This document shows, piece after piece, positions 32,898 to 41,477 of a stretch of DNA of 44,904 nt. The translations under genes and the position numbers were made by a program. Source of the stretch: an uncultured Eubacteriales bacterium (GTDB lineage: Bacteria; Bacillota; Clostridia; Oscillospirales; Oscillospiraceae); assembly GCA_900544975.1 (NCBI GenBank), contig UQXI01000026.1, positions 1 through 44,904 of the forward strand, written 5' to 3'. Each line of letters starts with the position of its first letter. Positions within the stretch are counted from its first letter, which is position 1. The notes under the pieces were generated by a model. That model did no database searches, was not told the DNA's origin, and saw only the letters and a list, made by a program, of their open reading frames with translations.

Positions 32898-33509
32898 TCA
32901 CCGGATAAAGTTGGTGGGCGTCACAGGCTCCCGCTCCGGCGCAGGAAGGGCGGCAGCCTCCCGGCAGCGGAGGATCCAGGCCAGGTTGCGGGCCAGGGTG
33001 CGCATGGTTTGCAAACCCTCCAGATCCTGGGCCACCTCTTGCGGAGTGTTGCCGTGGACCTGGTTCCAATACTGACTGGTTGCCACAACCAGATTGTTCA
33101 TGCCAAAAAATAGATTCAGCTGCTGAAACGCTGTGGACGCGCCGCCCCGGCGGCAGGAAACCACTGCGGCGGCAACTTTTCCCGCCCATCGCCCGCCAGA
33201 GGCAAAAAAGAGCCGGTCCAGGAAGCTGATCACCTGGCCAGAGGCGCAGCCATAGTACACGGGAGAACCCACTACCAGTCCATCCCACTCCTCGGACCGC
33301 TCCAGGATTCGGTTGACGCCATCGTCATAAATGCACGTTCCGGTCTTTTTACAGCCGCCGCAGGCGATGCAGCTGGGCACCGGCTCTCTACCCACCCAGT
33401 GGGTCTCCGTCTCAATGCCAAGCGCCTCCAGCGTCCTGCCAACCTCTCGCAAAGCAGTGGCAGTACAGCCGTTTTCGTGGGGACTTCCATTCAAAAGCAA
33501 GAGTTTCAT
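32898..33509 (-). CDS. NAD(P)H-dependent iron-sulfur flavoprotein
   Basis: A flavodoxin-like reductase of 203 residues. The FMN phosphate-binding loop is LLLLNGSPHENGCTATAL, the cysteine cluster CIACGGCKKTGTC (CxxCxxCxxxxxC) binds an iron-sulfur cluster in related proteins, and VGSPVYYGCASGQV is the second flavin-contact loop. The frame is open to 33608. ATG 33509 has AAGGAGG 8 bases upstream, whereas ATG 33515 would be only 2 bases from it. The physiological electron acceptor is unknown. Confidence 0.9.
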   Translation of the reverse strand: MKLLLLNGSPHENGCTATALREVGRTLEALGIETETHWVGREPVPSCIACGGCKKTGTCIYDDGVNRILERSEEWDGLVVGSPVYYGCASGQVISFLDRLFFASGGRWAGKVAAAVVSCRRGGASTAFQQLNLFFGMNNLVVATSQYWNQVHGNTPQEVAQDLEGLQTMRTLARNLAWILRCREAAALPAPEREPVTPTNFIR

Positions 33510-33651
33510 AGGCATTTCCTCCTTATGTTTTAACAAAACAGCGCCTCCATGGGCGTGTATTCCATCGGAGCCGCCTGGGATCCAGGTGACAGTGTTCTCC
33601 ACCATCATATACCGAAGCTCCCTGTCTCCATTCCAAATATTTCACCTGTTT

Positions 33652-33680
33652 ATTATACAAAGAATCTCCCGGGGATGCAA
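33652..33680 (-). promoter_or_regulatory. Promoter of the flavoprotein gene, lying across a terminator
   Basis: Minus-strand TTGCAT (33675-33680) and TATAAT (33652-33657) are 17 bases apart, with TG directly before the -10. The -35 lies in the loop of the upstream terminator hairpin. The leader to ATG 33509 is about 135 bases. Confidence 0.65.
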
Positions 33681-33691
33681 GCCCCGGGAGA
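33660..33691 (-). terminator. Terminator after the HTH-TPR regulator
   Basis: A perfect 10-bp stem TCTCCCGGGG (33665-33674) with CCCCGGGAGA (33682-33691) is followed on the minus strand by TTCTTTG. Confidence 0.75.
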
Positions 33692-33727
33692 GAAGGAACG
33701 CAGTTGTGTAGTCCGCTGTGTGGCGCC

Positions 33728-34534
33728 TCAGGGCTCCCCTGGTGGGCGCAGCTTGGCGGCATATTCGTACGCCCCCCGGTAATCGCCGGACTCCCGGCAG
33801 CACGCTTCCAGCAAACGCCAGAGCTGTGGCGCCTGCTCTGGCGTCGTCCGCGCCTCTTCCAGGCGCAAAAGCTCCAAGGCCTCTTGATACCGGCCCAGGC
33901 GGTAAAGTGCCAGTCCCCGGAGGAGGGGCTGGCCTGGCAGATCCTCTAAGAGCGCCAGGGCTCGTGCCGGGCAGTCCTGGGCCAAGCTGAGTCGAGCCAT
34001 CAGGACCGGCTCCCGGCTCCTGGCCCATGCCTCAGCAGCCGGGAGAAAATCCGGTTCCTCCGCCAGCTCCGCTTCCCGCAATCGCAGCCCCTGCTTCAAG
34101 TCCTCCCCAGGAAACACACACCGCTTCAGCGCTTCATGGCCCTGCGCAACCAGCCGCCGGGCATAGGGGACCCTTCCCTCTGCGGCTGCCTGATCGGACG
34201 CTGCCAGACACAGCAGCGCCTCCAAAAGCACGACCAAATCGTCTGCCACCGAGCCATCGGGCCGGTAGCCCGCCAGTCTGTGAAGCGCCTGCTCCGGATC
34301 CTGGGTTGTCCGAACTTCCTGCAGAATCTGGAGATTGGGAGAGATTTCACCCAGAAAGTATGACACCGGCTTTCCCAACTGCCTGGCCAGGTAGCGCAAT
34401 GTCTCCACCGATGGGCCCACCCGGTCATGCTCCAACTGGGACAGCTGGTTCCGGGTGATCTGGTCCCCGCAAACCTGCCGCTGGGACAGCCCGGCCTCTT
34501 CTCTGGCCTGGCGCAGCCGCTCACCCATGGTCAT
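33728..34534 (-). CDS. HTH regulator with TPR-like C-terminus
   Basis: A 268-residue transcriptional regulator. Residues ~3-57 are an XRE helix-turn-helix (RLRQAREEAGLSQRQVCGDQ, then TRNQLSQLEHDRVGPSVETL), followed by leucine- and alanine-rich helical repeats of TPR type (ALALLEDLPGQPLLRGLALY, RLGRYQEALELLRL). This layout is shared by RRNPP peptide-sensing regulators, but no signal-peptide gene is visible. ATG 34534 has AAAGGAG upstream and is preferred to 34561. It follows the glycosyltransferase gene by 34 bases, so both are probably on one transcript. Confidence 0.85.
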   Translation of the reverse strand: MTMGERLRQAREEAGLSQRQVCGDQITRNQLSQLEHDRVGPSVETLRYLARQLGKPVSYFLGEISPNLQILQEVRTTQDPEQALHRLAGYRPDGSVADDLVVLLEALLCLAASDQAAAEGRVPYARRLVAQGHEALKRCVFPGEDLKQGLRLREAELAEEPDFLPAAEAWARSREPVLMARLSLAQDCPARALALLEDLPGQPLLRGLALYRLGRYQEALELLRLEEARTTPEQAPQLWRLLEACCRESGDYRGAYEYAAKLRPPGEP

Positions 34535-34568
34535 AGCAAGTTCTCCTTTCTCCCGGGCCATCTATGGC

Positions 34569-35774
34569 TTACGGGCGCACGGAGCCCCCCAGCCGCCGGG
34601 CGGTCTGGCCCCGATGGGCAATGGGCTTCCAGACCTTGGTCTTCCGGAATACCGCCAAAATATGTAACGGGTACCAGGATGCGGTGAACAATGGGTAAAG
34701 CAAAATCGACTTCCACAGGGGACGCAGCTTCCTGCGGCCTGCCAGAGCCAGAGCCAAGGCCGTCAGCGTCATGCCGCCCCAGAAGGACACCAGACTCAAG
34801 GCCAGGGCCAACCAATTCTCCAAAATCACCGCCTGGGCCACCGCCCAGAGACCGGGCAGCAGCGCCAGCACCTGAACTATGGGCATGGAGAGAAACACCG
34901 CGAAATCCAGGCAGTAGAAGCAGTTGCGGGAGGGCACCCGCCGCCACAGCCGGGGCAGATAGCAGCCCGCCACAGACATGACGCCGCTGCACCAACGGCG
35001 GCGCTGGACCAGAGATTGCCGGAAGGTAACCGGCTCTTCATCGTAGGTGAGCGCCTCTGGGACCCACCAAACCTTGACTCCCGCCATGGCGCACTGGGCG
35101 GCAAACTCCGCATCCTCTGCCATGGTTTCCGTGTTCCAGCCGCCCAGCCGGTCCATCAAACCCTGGCTCACTGCGAACCCGGTACCCACCAGCTTGGCAG
35201 AAAGGCCCAGGTTCCCCCGGGGACGGTTGTAAAAAAGATTGAAATTCTCAAAATACAAATCGTAACATCCGGAGATCCAGGCGTCGTGGGGATTCATGGC
35301 CGTCTGCTTTCCCTTGGCGGCCTGGGCGCCGGCGCAAAAGGCATCGTTCATTCGGGCCAGAAAATCCGGATCTACCAGATTGTCCGCATCAAACACGCAA
35401 TAAGCGTCATATCCCGCGTTGCGCAGGGCTGCAAAGGCGTAATGCAGCGCGTCTCCCTTATTTCGCACGGGCCCCAGGCAGGGCAAAATCTGTGCGCCAG
35501 CCTGCCGGGCAGCGCCTTCGGTATCGTCTGTGCAGTTGTTGGGGATGACATACACATCAAACAGTTCCCGGGGATAGTGCTGGTCCAGAAGCTGCTGCAC
35601 CGTCCGGCCGATGACCGTTTCCTCATTCCGGGCCGCCAGTAACACCGCAAACCGGGTCCGGGGTGCTGCCTTGGGAATCTTTCTCCGGGGCAGCAGGAAA
35701 AAGATGCTGATGATCGCTGTATACGCGGTAAAGATCTTTAAGACCAGGCTTAAGGCCTCCACCCACTTTTCCAT
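34569..35774 (-). CDS. Membrane glycosyltransferase family 2
   Basis: A 401-residue processive-type GT2 enzyme like those making cell-surface polysaccharides. Catalytic residues are visible: FAVLLAARNEETVIG at the nucleotide-binding start, CVFDADN (DxD-like), ETMAEDAEFAAQCA (catalytic D) and QRRRWCSG (QxxRW). One helix precedes and several follow the catalytic domain. ATG 35774 has AAGGAGG 6 bases upstream; the frame is open to 35846. The polymer is unknown. Confidence 0.9.
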   Translation of the reverse strand: MEKWVEALSLVLKIFTAYTAIISIFFLLPRRKIPKAAPRTRFAVLLAARNEETVIGRTVQQLLDQHYPRELFDVYVIPNNCTDDTEGAARQAGAQILPCLGPVRNKGDALHYAFAALRNAGYDAYCVFDADNLVDPDFLARMNDAFCAGAQAAKGKQTAMNPHDAWISGCYDLYFENFNLFYNRPRGNLGLSAKLVGTGFAVSQGLMDRLGGWNTETMAEDAEFAAQCAMAGVKVWWVPEALTYDEEPVTFRQSLVQRRRWCSGVMSVAGCYLPRLWRRVPSRNCFYCLDFAVFLSMPIVQVLALLPGLWAVAQAVILENWLALALSLVSFWGGMTLTALALALAGRRKLRPLWKSILLYPLFTASWYPLHILAVFRKTKVWKPIAHRGQTARRLGGSVRP

Positions 35775-35827
35775 AGGAACCTCCTTCGGACGTATCCCGT
35801 CATGTATTTTCCTGTCCTGTCGAAGAT

Positions 35828-35856
35828 AGAATAGCGGAAATCCCATTAAGAATCAA
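35828..35856 (-). promoter_or_regulatory. Promoter of the glycosyltransferase-regulator unit
   Basis: Minus-strand TTGATT (35851-35856) and TATTCT (35828-35833) are 17 bases apart, about 55 bases before ATG 35774. Confidence 0.7.
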
Positions 35857-35904
35857 TGCAGGAGACCCTTAATTCTTTCTTAATTCGCCTAATGGCATTT
35901 CACA

Positions 35905-35944
35905 AAACAGGAACCGGCCAACCCCCTCTCGGGAATTGGCCGGT
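35905..35944 (-). terminator. Terminator after the SLH protein gene
   Basis: A 9-bp stem ACCGGCCAA (35913-35921) with TTGGCCGGT (35936-35944) is followed on the minus strand by TCCTGTTTTG. It lies about 80 bases beyond the stop at 36024. Confidence 0.6.
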
Positions 35945-36023
35945 ATGGGGGCACCATTTCACGGCACACGGCATGACCCGGATCGGGACATCCCGCATCC
36001 ACTCAGGTGCGAAAACGCAGGGA

Positions 36024-37745
36024 TTACGCTTCGGGGACCTCCGGAACTTCGGGAGTCTCGGGGATTTCGGGGACAATGTTCTCGCAGAAGCGCATGAGAA
36101 CGGTAGCAATCTGCGCACGGGTCGCCCCGCTCTTAGGCTGGAGGTAAGTCACGGAGCCATTGGAGACACCGTTGATGAGCTCCACTGCACAGGCCCAGGA
36201 CAGGCAATCTCTGGAATATCCAAAGGTCTCGCCATAGTCCGGGAACGTCGTAATGTCCTTCCGGGCAGAGACGTCCACCTTCAGAATCTCCTCAGCATAA
36301 CGGTAGAAGAACGCAGCCATCTGTTCCCGGGTCACAGAGCTGTTGGGATAGAATGCCGTCTCAGTCACACCGTTGACAATCCCATTCTCATAGCCCCAGG
36401 TCACAGCCTTCTCATAGAAGCTGCCTGCCTTCAAATCCTCAAAGGGGGTCTCGGATTCGGGCTCGGGGGAGCCAGCCATACGCCACAGAACCGTCACCAG
36501 CTGGGCACGGGTGGTGTTGAGGAAGGGCTGGAAGCGGTTGTTCTCCATACCGTTCATCAGCTGATTTTTGACACAGTAGTCAATGCCCTTGTGAGACCAG
36601 TTGTCATCCTTCGGCATGTCAGTGAAGATGGCGCCGGGGCAGGTATGATAGGGAGCCGTCTTGGTCGCACCGCAGCGGGTGCAGGTGTAGAGCTTCTCAC
36701 CCCAAGCCTCTTCGGTCTCTTCCTTGGTGATCTTGCCAGCATCCCAGCTGTGGCCCAGGGCGGGCGTAGAGCTGCTGGACTTTCTATGGCCACACTTGGA
36801 GCATTCGATGTGGGTATGTCCTTCTTCTGTACAAGTGGGCTGGGAATCCACAACTTCTTTGCTGTAATCATGGCCCTGATTATCTGTGCAAATTTCCACA
36901 GGAATCGTAAAGCCTTTCCGAATATTGCTCACTGTTACAGTCGCAGTGCCAAACTGCTTTGCATTCAGTGCCAGAAATCCTCCAAAATCAGCCACTTCCA
37001 GCACATCTGCATTGGACGAGGTAAAATCTGCGTACCGGTTATCCGTAGTATTCGTCGGCTCGAAACGCAGGTAATATTCAGTCAGGGTCTGCCCCCGAGC
37101 AATGCATATCTTCTTCACTTCGGGAGAACCCGGCCGGCTGTTGTCAGCCAAGAAGCTTCGCGTCATCAGCGCCATTTTATTGGTCACATACACATTGAAA
37201 TAAATCATTGTATCTTCGACCACATAGATCTCGTCTTCGCTGATGTCATAACTGGTATAGCACATAACAGAGTATGTACCAGGTTTCAGTTTTATATCGT
37301 TTACGTCTATATCGACAGAGATTCTGTAATCGCCATTTTGGGCATTATTGAACGTGCCCCAGGCCATGCCAAGGGAGGCGCCCTTCCCGGGCTCAGCCCC
37401 AGCAAATAGTTCAACATTCCAATCTTGTTGTGCCGCAGCTCCAAGCGGCAAATGAGCAATCAATTCCAGATGTATGTTGTCTCCATACATCCGGTACTGG
37501 TCCAGGCTGGAAGTGTGAGGTTCATAAGTCGCATAGCCATAGCTTCTGGTGTCCATGGGTTCTACAGTCTCTTCCTGTACCTTCTGTTCCAGCTCAACAT
37601 GCAGAGCCGACGACTCATTGGCCCGGTGCTTTCCCAACAGGGAAACATCAATTTGGTCCTCCACCACAGGCGCGGCCACAGCTGCGGGAACCGCGGCCAG
37701 GACCATGCACAGGGCGAGGAGCATACAGGTGATACGTTTCTTCAT
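36024..37745 (-). CDS. Secreted S-layer-homology (SLH) protein
   Basis: A 573-residue cell-surface protein. A signal peptide (MKKRITCMLLALCMVLAAVP, cleavage near AVAA-PVV) is followed by a ~200-residue beta-rich domain, a Big2/Ig-like stretch (DVLEVADFGGFLALNAKQFG) and two cysteine modules (CTEEGHTHIECSKCGH; LYTCTRCGATKTAPYHTC). Three SLH repeats that anchor to secondary cell-wall polymer end the protein (FTDMPKDDNWSHKGIDYCVK; FEDLKAGSFYEKAVTWGYEN; FPDYGETFGYSRDCLSWACA), with a Pro-Glu-Val tail. The function of the N-terminal domain is unknown. Confidence 0.92.
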   Translation of the reverse strand: MKKRITCMLLALCMVLAAVPAAVAAPVVEDQIDVSLLGKHRANESSALHVELEQKVQEETVEPMDTRSYGYATYEPHTSSLDQYRMYGDNIHLELIAHLPLGAAAQQDWNVELFAGAEPGKGASLGMAWGTFNNAQNGDYRISVDIDVNDIKLKPGTYSVMCYTSYDISEDEIYVVEDTMIYFNVYVTNKMALMTRSFLADNSRPGSPEVKKICIARGQTLTEYYLRFEPTNTTDNRYADFTSSNADVLEVADFGGFLALNAKQFGTATVTVSNIRKGFTIPVEICTDNQGHDYSKEVVDSQPTCTEEGHTHIECSKCGHRKSSSSTPALGHSWDAGKITKEETEEAWGEKLYTCTRCGATKTAPYHTCPGAIFTDMPKDDNWSHKGIDYCVKNQLMNGMENNRFQPFLNTTRAQLVTVLWRMAGSPEPESETPFEDLKAGSFYEKAVTWGYENGIVNGVTETAFYPNSSVTREQMAAFFYRYAEEILKVDVSARKDITTFPDYGETFGYSRDCLSWACAVELINGVSNGSVTYLQPKSGATRAQIATVLMRFCENIVPEIPETPEVPEVPEA

Positions 37746-37868
37746 AACATGTGCCTCCTATTATTTTTGGGGGTTGCAAATATCTGGACGGCAAATCCCA
37801 CCTGTGTCCCAATGCATGGTGAGCTGCCATTCCATTTGAAATGGGACTCTGTGTTTCGGCTTGTTTCG

Positions 37869-37897
37869 GTTATAATATAGAAGGCCCCAAAAGTCAA
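37869..37897 (-). promoter_or_regulatory. Promoter of the SLH protein gene
   Basis: Minus-strand TTGACT (37892-37897) and TATAAC (37869-37874) are 17 bases apart; the leader is about 115 bases. Confidence 0.7.
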
Positions 37898-37934
37898 GGC
37901 CAACTCAAACCAATCTTCTTTTTCATACTTTACT

Positions 37935-40900
37935 TCAAAAAACTTCTTGCAGCCTACCGGTCTGAAAGAAATACAGTAGCAGCCGCTTCACCGGCTTTTC
38001 AAAAATGCGGCTCAGTGCCTGTCCATAGGTCCGGACCTGACCGGCATAGCGGGCAGCGGCCGCCGCCTCCTCGCCGGGACGGATCCGGTCTGTTTTAAAG
38101 TCCAGGATGGTGATGCCATCGTCTTCCATCAGGCAGCAATCCACCACACCCTGGAGCAGCAGCTCTTCACCGGCCAGACGCTCTTCCAAGATTTGGCCAT
38201 CCTCCAAAATGGAGAATTTAAACTCCCGCAACACCCCCTGGCCCTCTCGCAACCGCTGTCCCAGCTCCGTCTGGAAAAAGCCTCCAATCCACCGGCGGTT
38301 CACCGCCTGGGCCTGGCGGGCATTCAGGAACCCCTCTGCCAGAAGACGAGCCAGCTCTGCCTCCACTCCCTCCCGGCTTCCGCAGGCCTCGTAGCGAAGA
38401 AACTGCATGGCCAAATGGGTGGCCGTGCCAATTTCCCGCCCATCCAGGGGGCGCTGGGTCAGGAAGGCAGGCTGCCGCCACCGGCGGGCGCCTGCCGACA
38501 GAGGCTGCACCGCTTGCTCTGCCGCCTCCCGGTCCAGCTCCCGGCCTTTCAACTGCGTGGCGGTCACCTTGGAAGGGGCGTCCACCGCGGCCTGGTAAGG
38601 ATATCGGAAGGACAGCAGCGGCTCCACATCCGGCAGCTGCTCCGGTTCCCCGGCAGGGGGCTGTGTCTCCTGGATGGGGGCGCTCTGCTCCGGCCCCCGC
38701 TGGTGGAAGCGAATTCGCCAGGGATGTTCGCTCACCACCCGCTCTTCCGGCTGTCCCGCCTGGGCAAACAGCTCCCCTGCTTCCGTACGCACCATGGCGG
38801 CCATGAGCACCCAGTGTCCCAGGCAGTCCGCCTCCTGAGACAGGGCAGGATTGCTCCCCAGAGTCACCTGTTGGGCAATGGTTTCCAGCCGTCTTGTGAG
38901 ATAGCGGGAGGCGTAGGTCATAATCAGCATATCTTTGGTCCGGGTCATGGCCACATACAACACCCGCAGCTCCTCGGAGGTGTTCTCCTCCTGAATTCTC
39001 TGGGCAATGGCCCGCTTGGCCAGGGTGGGATACCGGCATCGGTTCTCCCGGTCCAGGGCGCTGCAGCCAATGCCCAGCTGGGCATCCACCAGCACATTGG
39101 CCCGCAGATCCTCCCGGTTGAAGGCGGCGGAGAGATTGCTGAGGAACACCACCGGATACTCCAGGCCCTTGGACTTGTGGATGCTCAGGATGCTCACCGC
39201 ATCCGGTGCGCTCCCCCCCTCCTCCGGCTGGAGGCCCCGTTGAGAGGCTGCATCCAGAAACGCCAGAAACTGAGACAAGTCCCGCCGGCCCCCCTGCTCA
39301 AACGAAGCGGCGGTCTCATAAAGAAACTCCAGATTTCGGCGGCGCTTGTCTCCCCCGGCCATGGCGGCAAAGACCGCCTCCATATGGGTCCTGGCGTACA
39401 CCTCCTCCAGAAGCCGGGTCAGACTCTCCAACCGGGCCGCCTGGCGCAGGGATTGGACCAGCTCCAGGAAGGCGCCGGACTGGCTGTCCCCTGCCTCCGC
39501 CGCCTGGGACAGCGCTTCAAACAGCGGGCCGTCCGGACAGGCCGCCCGGATTCTCCCCAAATGGTCGGCGGTAAACCGGAACACCGGGCTGGCCAACACC
39601 GCCTCCAGGGGAATGTCCTGGAGCGGATTGTCCAACACCTGAAGAAAGGAGCGAAGCACCGCCGCCTCCCCGGTATCCAGCATACTGCCGCCTGCACCTG
39701 CCAAAGCAGGAATGCCCCGGGCCTCCAGGGCGCTCCGGTAATACCGGGCGCAGCTGCCTGGGGAGCGGAGCAAAATCACAATATCCCCAGGCCGGACCGG
39801 GCGCAGCGCCTCTCCCTGCCGGATCATGGCAGGCTCCCGGAGGAGCTGATCAATCCGCTCCGCCACAAACTGGGCCTCAGCCTCATACTTGACTGCCGTC
39901 TCTCCCCCAGGCCCCGGGGTCAGCTGGATGCCGTGAAATTCCACCGGACACTGGGGCAGGGGCAGATGGGGAACGCCCTCCCGCAACGCCTCCGCCTCCC
40001 CGTATTCCAGGCCTCCCACCGAGGTGGACATGGTACAGCGGAAGACGTGGTTGGCGGCCTCCAAAATCTCCCCGCCGGAGCGGAAATTCTCCGACAGGAG
40101 GATCTTCCGTCCCTGACCTGGATTTGCCTCCCCTGCCGGGACAAATTCCCGGTATTTTTTCAGGAAAATGCCGGGGTCCGCCAGACGGAAGCGATAAATG
40201 GACTGTTTCACGTCGCCCACCAGGAAGCAATTGCCCCGCTCCCGGGTCAAAGCTTCAAAAATCCGGTCCTGGACCTCATTGGTGTCCTGGTATTCATCCA
40301 CCATCACCTCCCGGAACCGTTTCCCAATCTCCCGGGCGGCCCGGGTGGGCCCTGACGCCTCCCGGCCCAGAAGCAGCTCCAGAGTCTTATGCTCCAGATC
40401 TCCAAAGTCCAGCACCCGGCGGCGGCGTTTTTCCCCCTCATAGGCTTTGGCAAACTCCCGCACCAGCTGCACCAGCCCCTGAAGTGCCAGATGGGACTGC
40501 TCTAAGTCCCCCAAAAGTGTGTGGGAGTCCACTGCAAAGGGGGCCTGCCGGGCCTTGACGCCCTCCCAGCAGGACTTGCGCAGAGCCTTGATCCGCTCTG
40601 CCAGCTCCGGATCCTTGGGTTTGCGCACCGCATTCAGTCGACCAAATCCCTCCAGCCGGTGGGCCCGGAGCGCTTCCCAGGTACGGCAGGCTCCCAACGC
40701 CTCCAGCTGCCGGAGATTTTCCTGCAAGGTGGGGCCATACTTGGGCCCCAAATCCTCCTGGGTCTGCGCCAAGCGCAACGCCCGGCGGAGCAGCTCCGCC
40801 TGGTCCGCCAAATAGGCCTGGAACCGGTCTATGAGATACCGGCCCCAGGGGGTCTGCCCGGCGTCCTGGGCCTCCGTCTTTTCCAGGCACTGCTCCAGCC

Positions 40901-41477
40901 AGGCGTCCGGCCGGAGATGGCACCGGGCGGCGTCGTAAATGGACGCCACAATCTCCGGCACTGCCCGGTCGTCCCGGCCAAAGCCCTGGGTATCCACAAA
41001 CGCCTGGAGCTGCGGGCTCTCGGCGATGTGCTCATAGGCCGCTTCCAGCACCCCATCCATGGCCCGCTGCCGCAGGCTCTGGCATTCGGTTTCATCGGCC
41101 ACCCGGAAGTCGCCGGGCAGCTCCAGGAAGAAGGCGTACTCCCGCAACAGGTCCCCGCAGAAGGCGTGGACCGTGGAGATTTTTGCCAGATACAGCCGCT
41201 GCACCTGACGCTGCAAATGCCGGTTTCCCGGATTTGCAGCCAGCACCTCCATAAGCTTTGCACCAATTTTCCCCCGAAGCTCCGACGCAGCGGCCTTGGT
41301 ATAGGTGATGATCAAAAATTCATCCACATTGGCCGGATCCTGCTTCTGGCAGAGGTATCCCATGAGCCGGTCTACCAGCACCTTGGTCTTGCCGGATCCG
41401 GCGGCGGCGGCCACCAGGAGGGGGCCGCCCCGGTTCTCTACTGCCGCTTTCTGCGCTTTTGTCAGTGTCTCAGCCAT
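37935..41477 (-). CDS. addA: ATP-dependent helicase/nuclease subunit AddA
   Basis: Helicase-nuclease subunit of AddAB, which resects double-strand breaks to Chi for RecA loading. The 1,180-residue protein has the UvrD-type helicase motifs (Walker A LLVAAAAGSGKTKVLVDRL, motif II VDEYQDTNEVQ, motif III LVGDVKQSIYRFRLADP, motif V SIHKSKGLEYPVVFL) and a C-terminal RecB-type nuclease domain (ITILDFKTDRI). Its start overlaps addB by 8 bases, so translation is coupled. Confidence 0.97.
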   Translation of the reverse strand: MAETLTKAQKAAVENRGGPLLVAAAAGSGKTKVLVDRLMGYLCQKQDPANVDEFLIITYTKAAASELRGKIGAKLMEVLAANPGNRHLQRQVQRLYLAKISTVHAFCGDLLREYAFFLELPGDFRVADETECQSLRQRAMDGVLEAAYEHIAESPQLQAFVDTQGFGRDDRAVPEIVASIYDAARCHLRPDAWLEQCLEKTEAQDAGQTPWGRYLIDRFQAYLADQAELLRRALRLAQTQEDLGPKYGPTLQENLRQLEALGACRTWEALRAHRLEGFGRLNAVRKPKDPELAERIKALRKSCWEGVKARQAPFAVDSHTLLGDLEQSHLALQGLVQLVREFAKAYEGEKRRRRVLDFGDLEHKTLELLLGREASGPTRAAREIGKRFREVMVDEYQDTNEVQDRIFEALTRERGNCFLVGDVKQSIYRFRLADPGIFLKKYREFVPAGEANPGQGRKILLSENFRSGGEILEAANHVFRCTMSTSVGGLEYGEAEALREGVPHLPLPQCPVEFHGIQLTPGPGGETAVKYEAEAQFVAERIDQLLREPAMIRQGEALRPVRPGDIVILLRSPGSCARYYRSALEARGIPALAGAGGSMLDTGEAAVLRSFLQVLDNPLQDIPLEAVLASPVFRFTADHLGRIRAACPDGPLFEALSQAAEAGDSQSGAFLELVQSLRQAARLESLTRLLEEVYARTHMEAVFAAMAGGDKRRRNLEFLYETAASFEQGGRRDLSQFLAFLDAASQRGLQPEEGGSAPDAVSILSIHKSKGLEYPVVFLSNLSAAFNREDLRANVLVDAQLGIGCSALDRENRCRYPTLAKRAIAQRIQEENTSEELRVLYVAMTRTKDMLIMTYASRYLTRRLETIAQQVTLGSNPALSQEADCLGHWVLMAAMVRTEAGELFAQAGQPEERVVSEHPWRIRFHQRGPEQSAPIQETQPPAGEPEQLPDVEPLLSFRYPYQAAVDAPSKVTATQLKGRELDREAAEQAVQPLSAGARRWRQPAFLTQRPLDGREIGTATHLAMQFLRYEACGSREGVEAELARLLAEGFLNARQAQAVNRRWIGGFFQTELGQRLREGQGVLREFKFSILEDGQILEERLAGEELLLQGVVDCCLMEDDGITILDFKTDRIRPGEEAAAAARYAGQVRTYGQALSRIFEKPVKRLLLYFFQTGRLQEVF

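Noticed and set aside
38193..40355. Long open frame opposite addA (720 codons)
   Set aside because: Antisense shadow of a GC-rich gene; low-complexity proline/glycine/arginine/leucine composition and no start signal.
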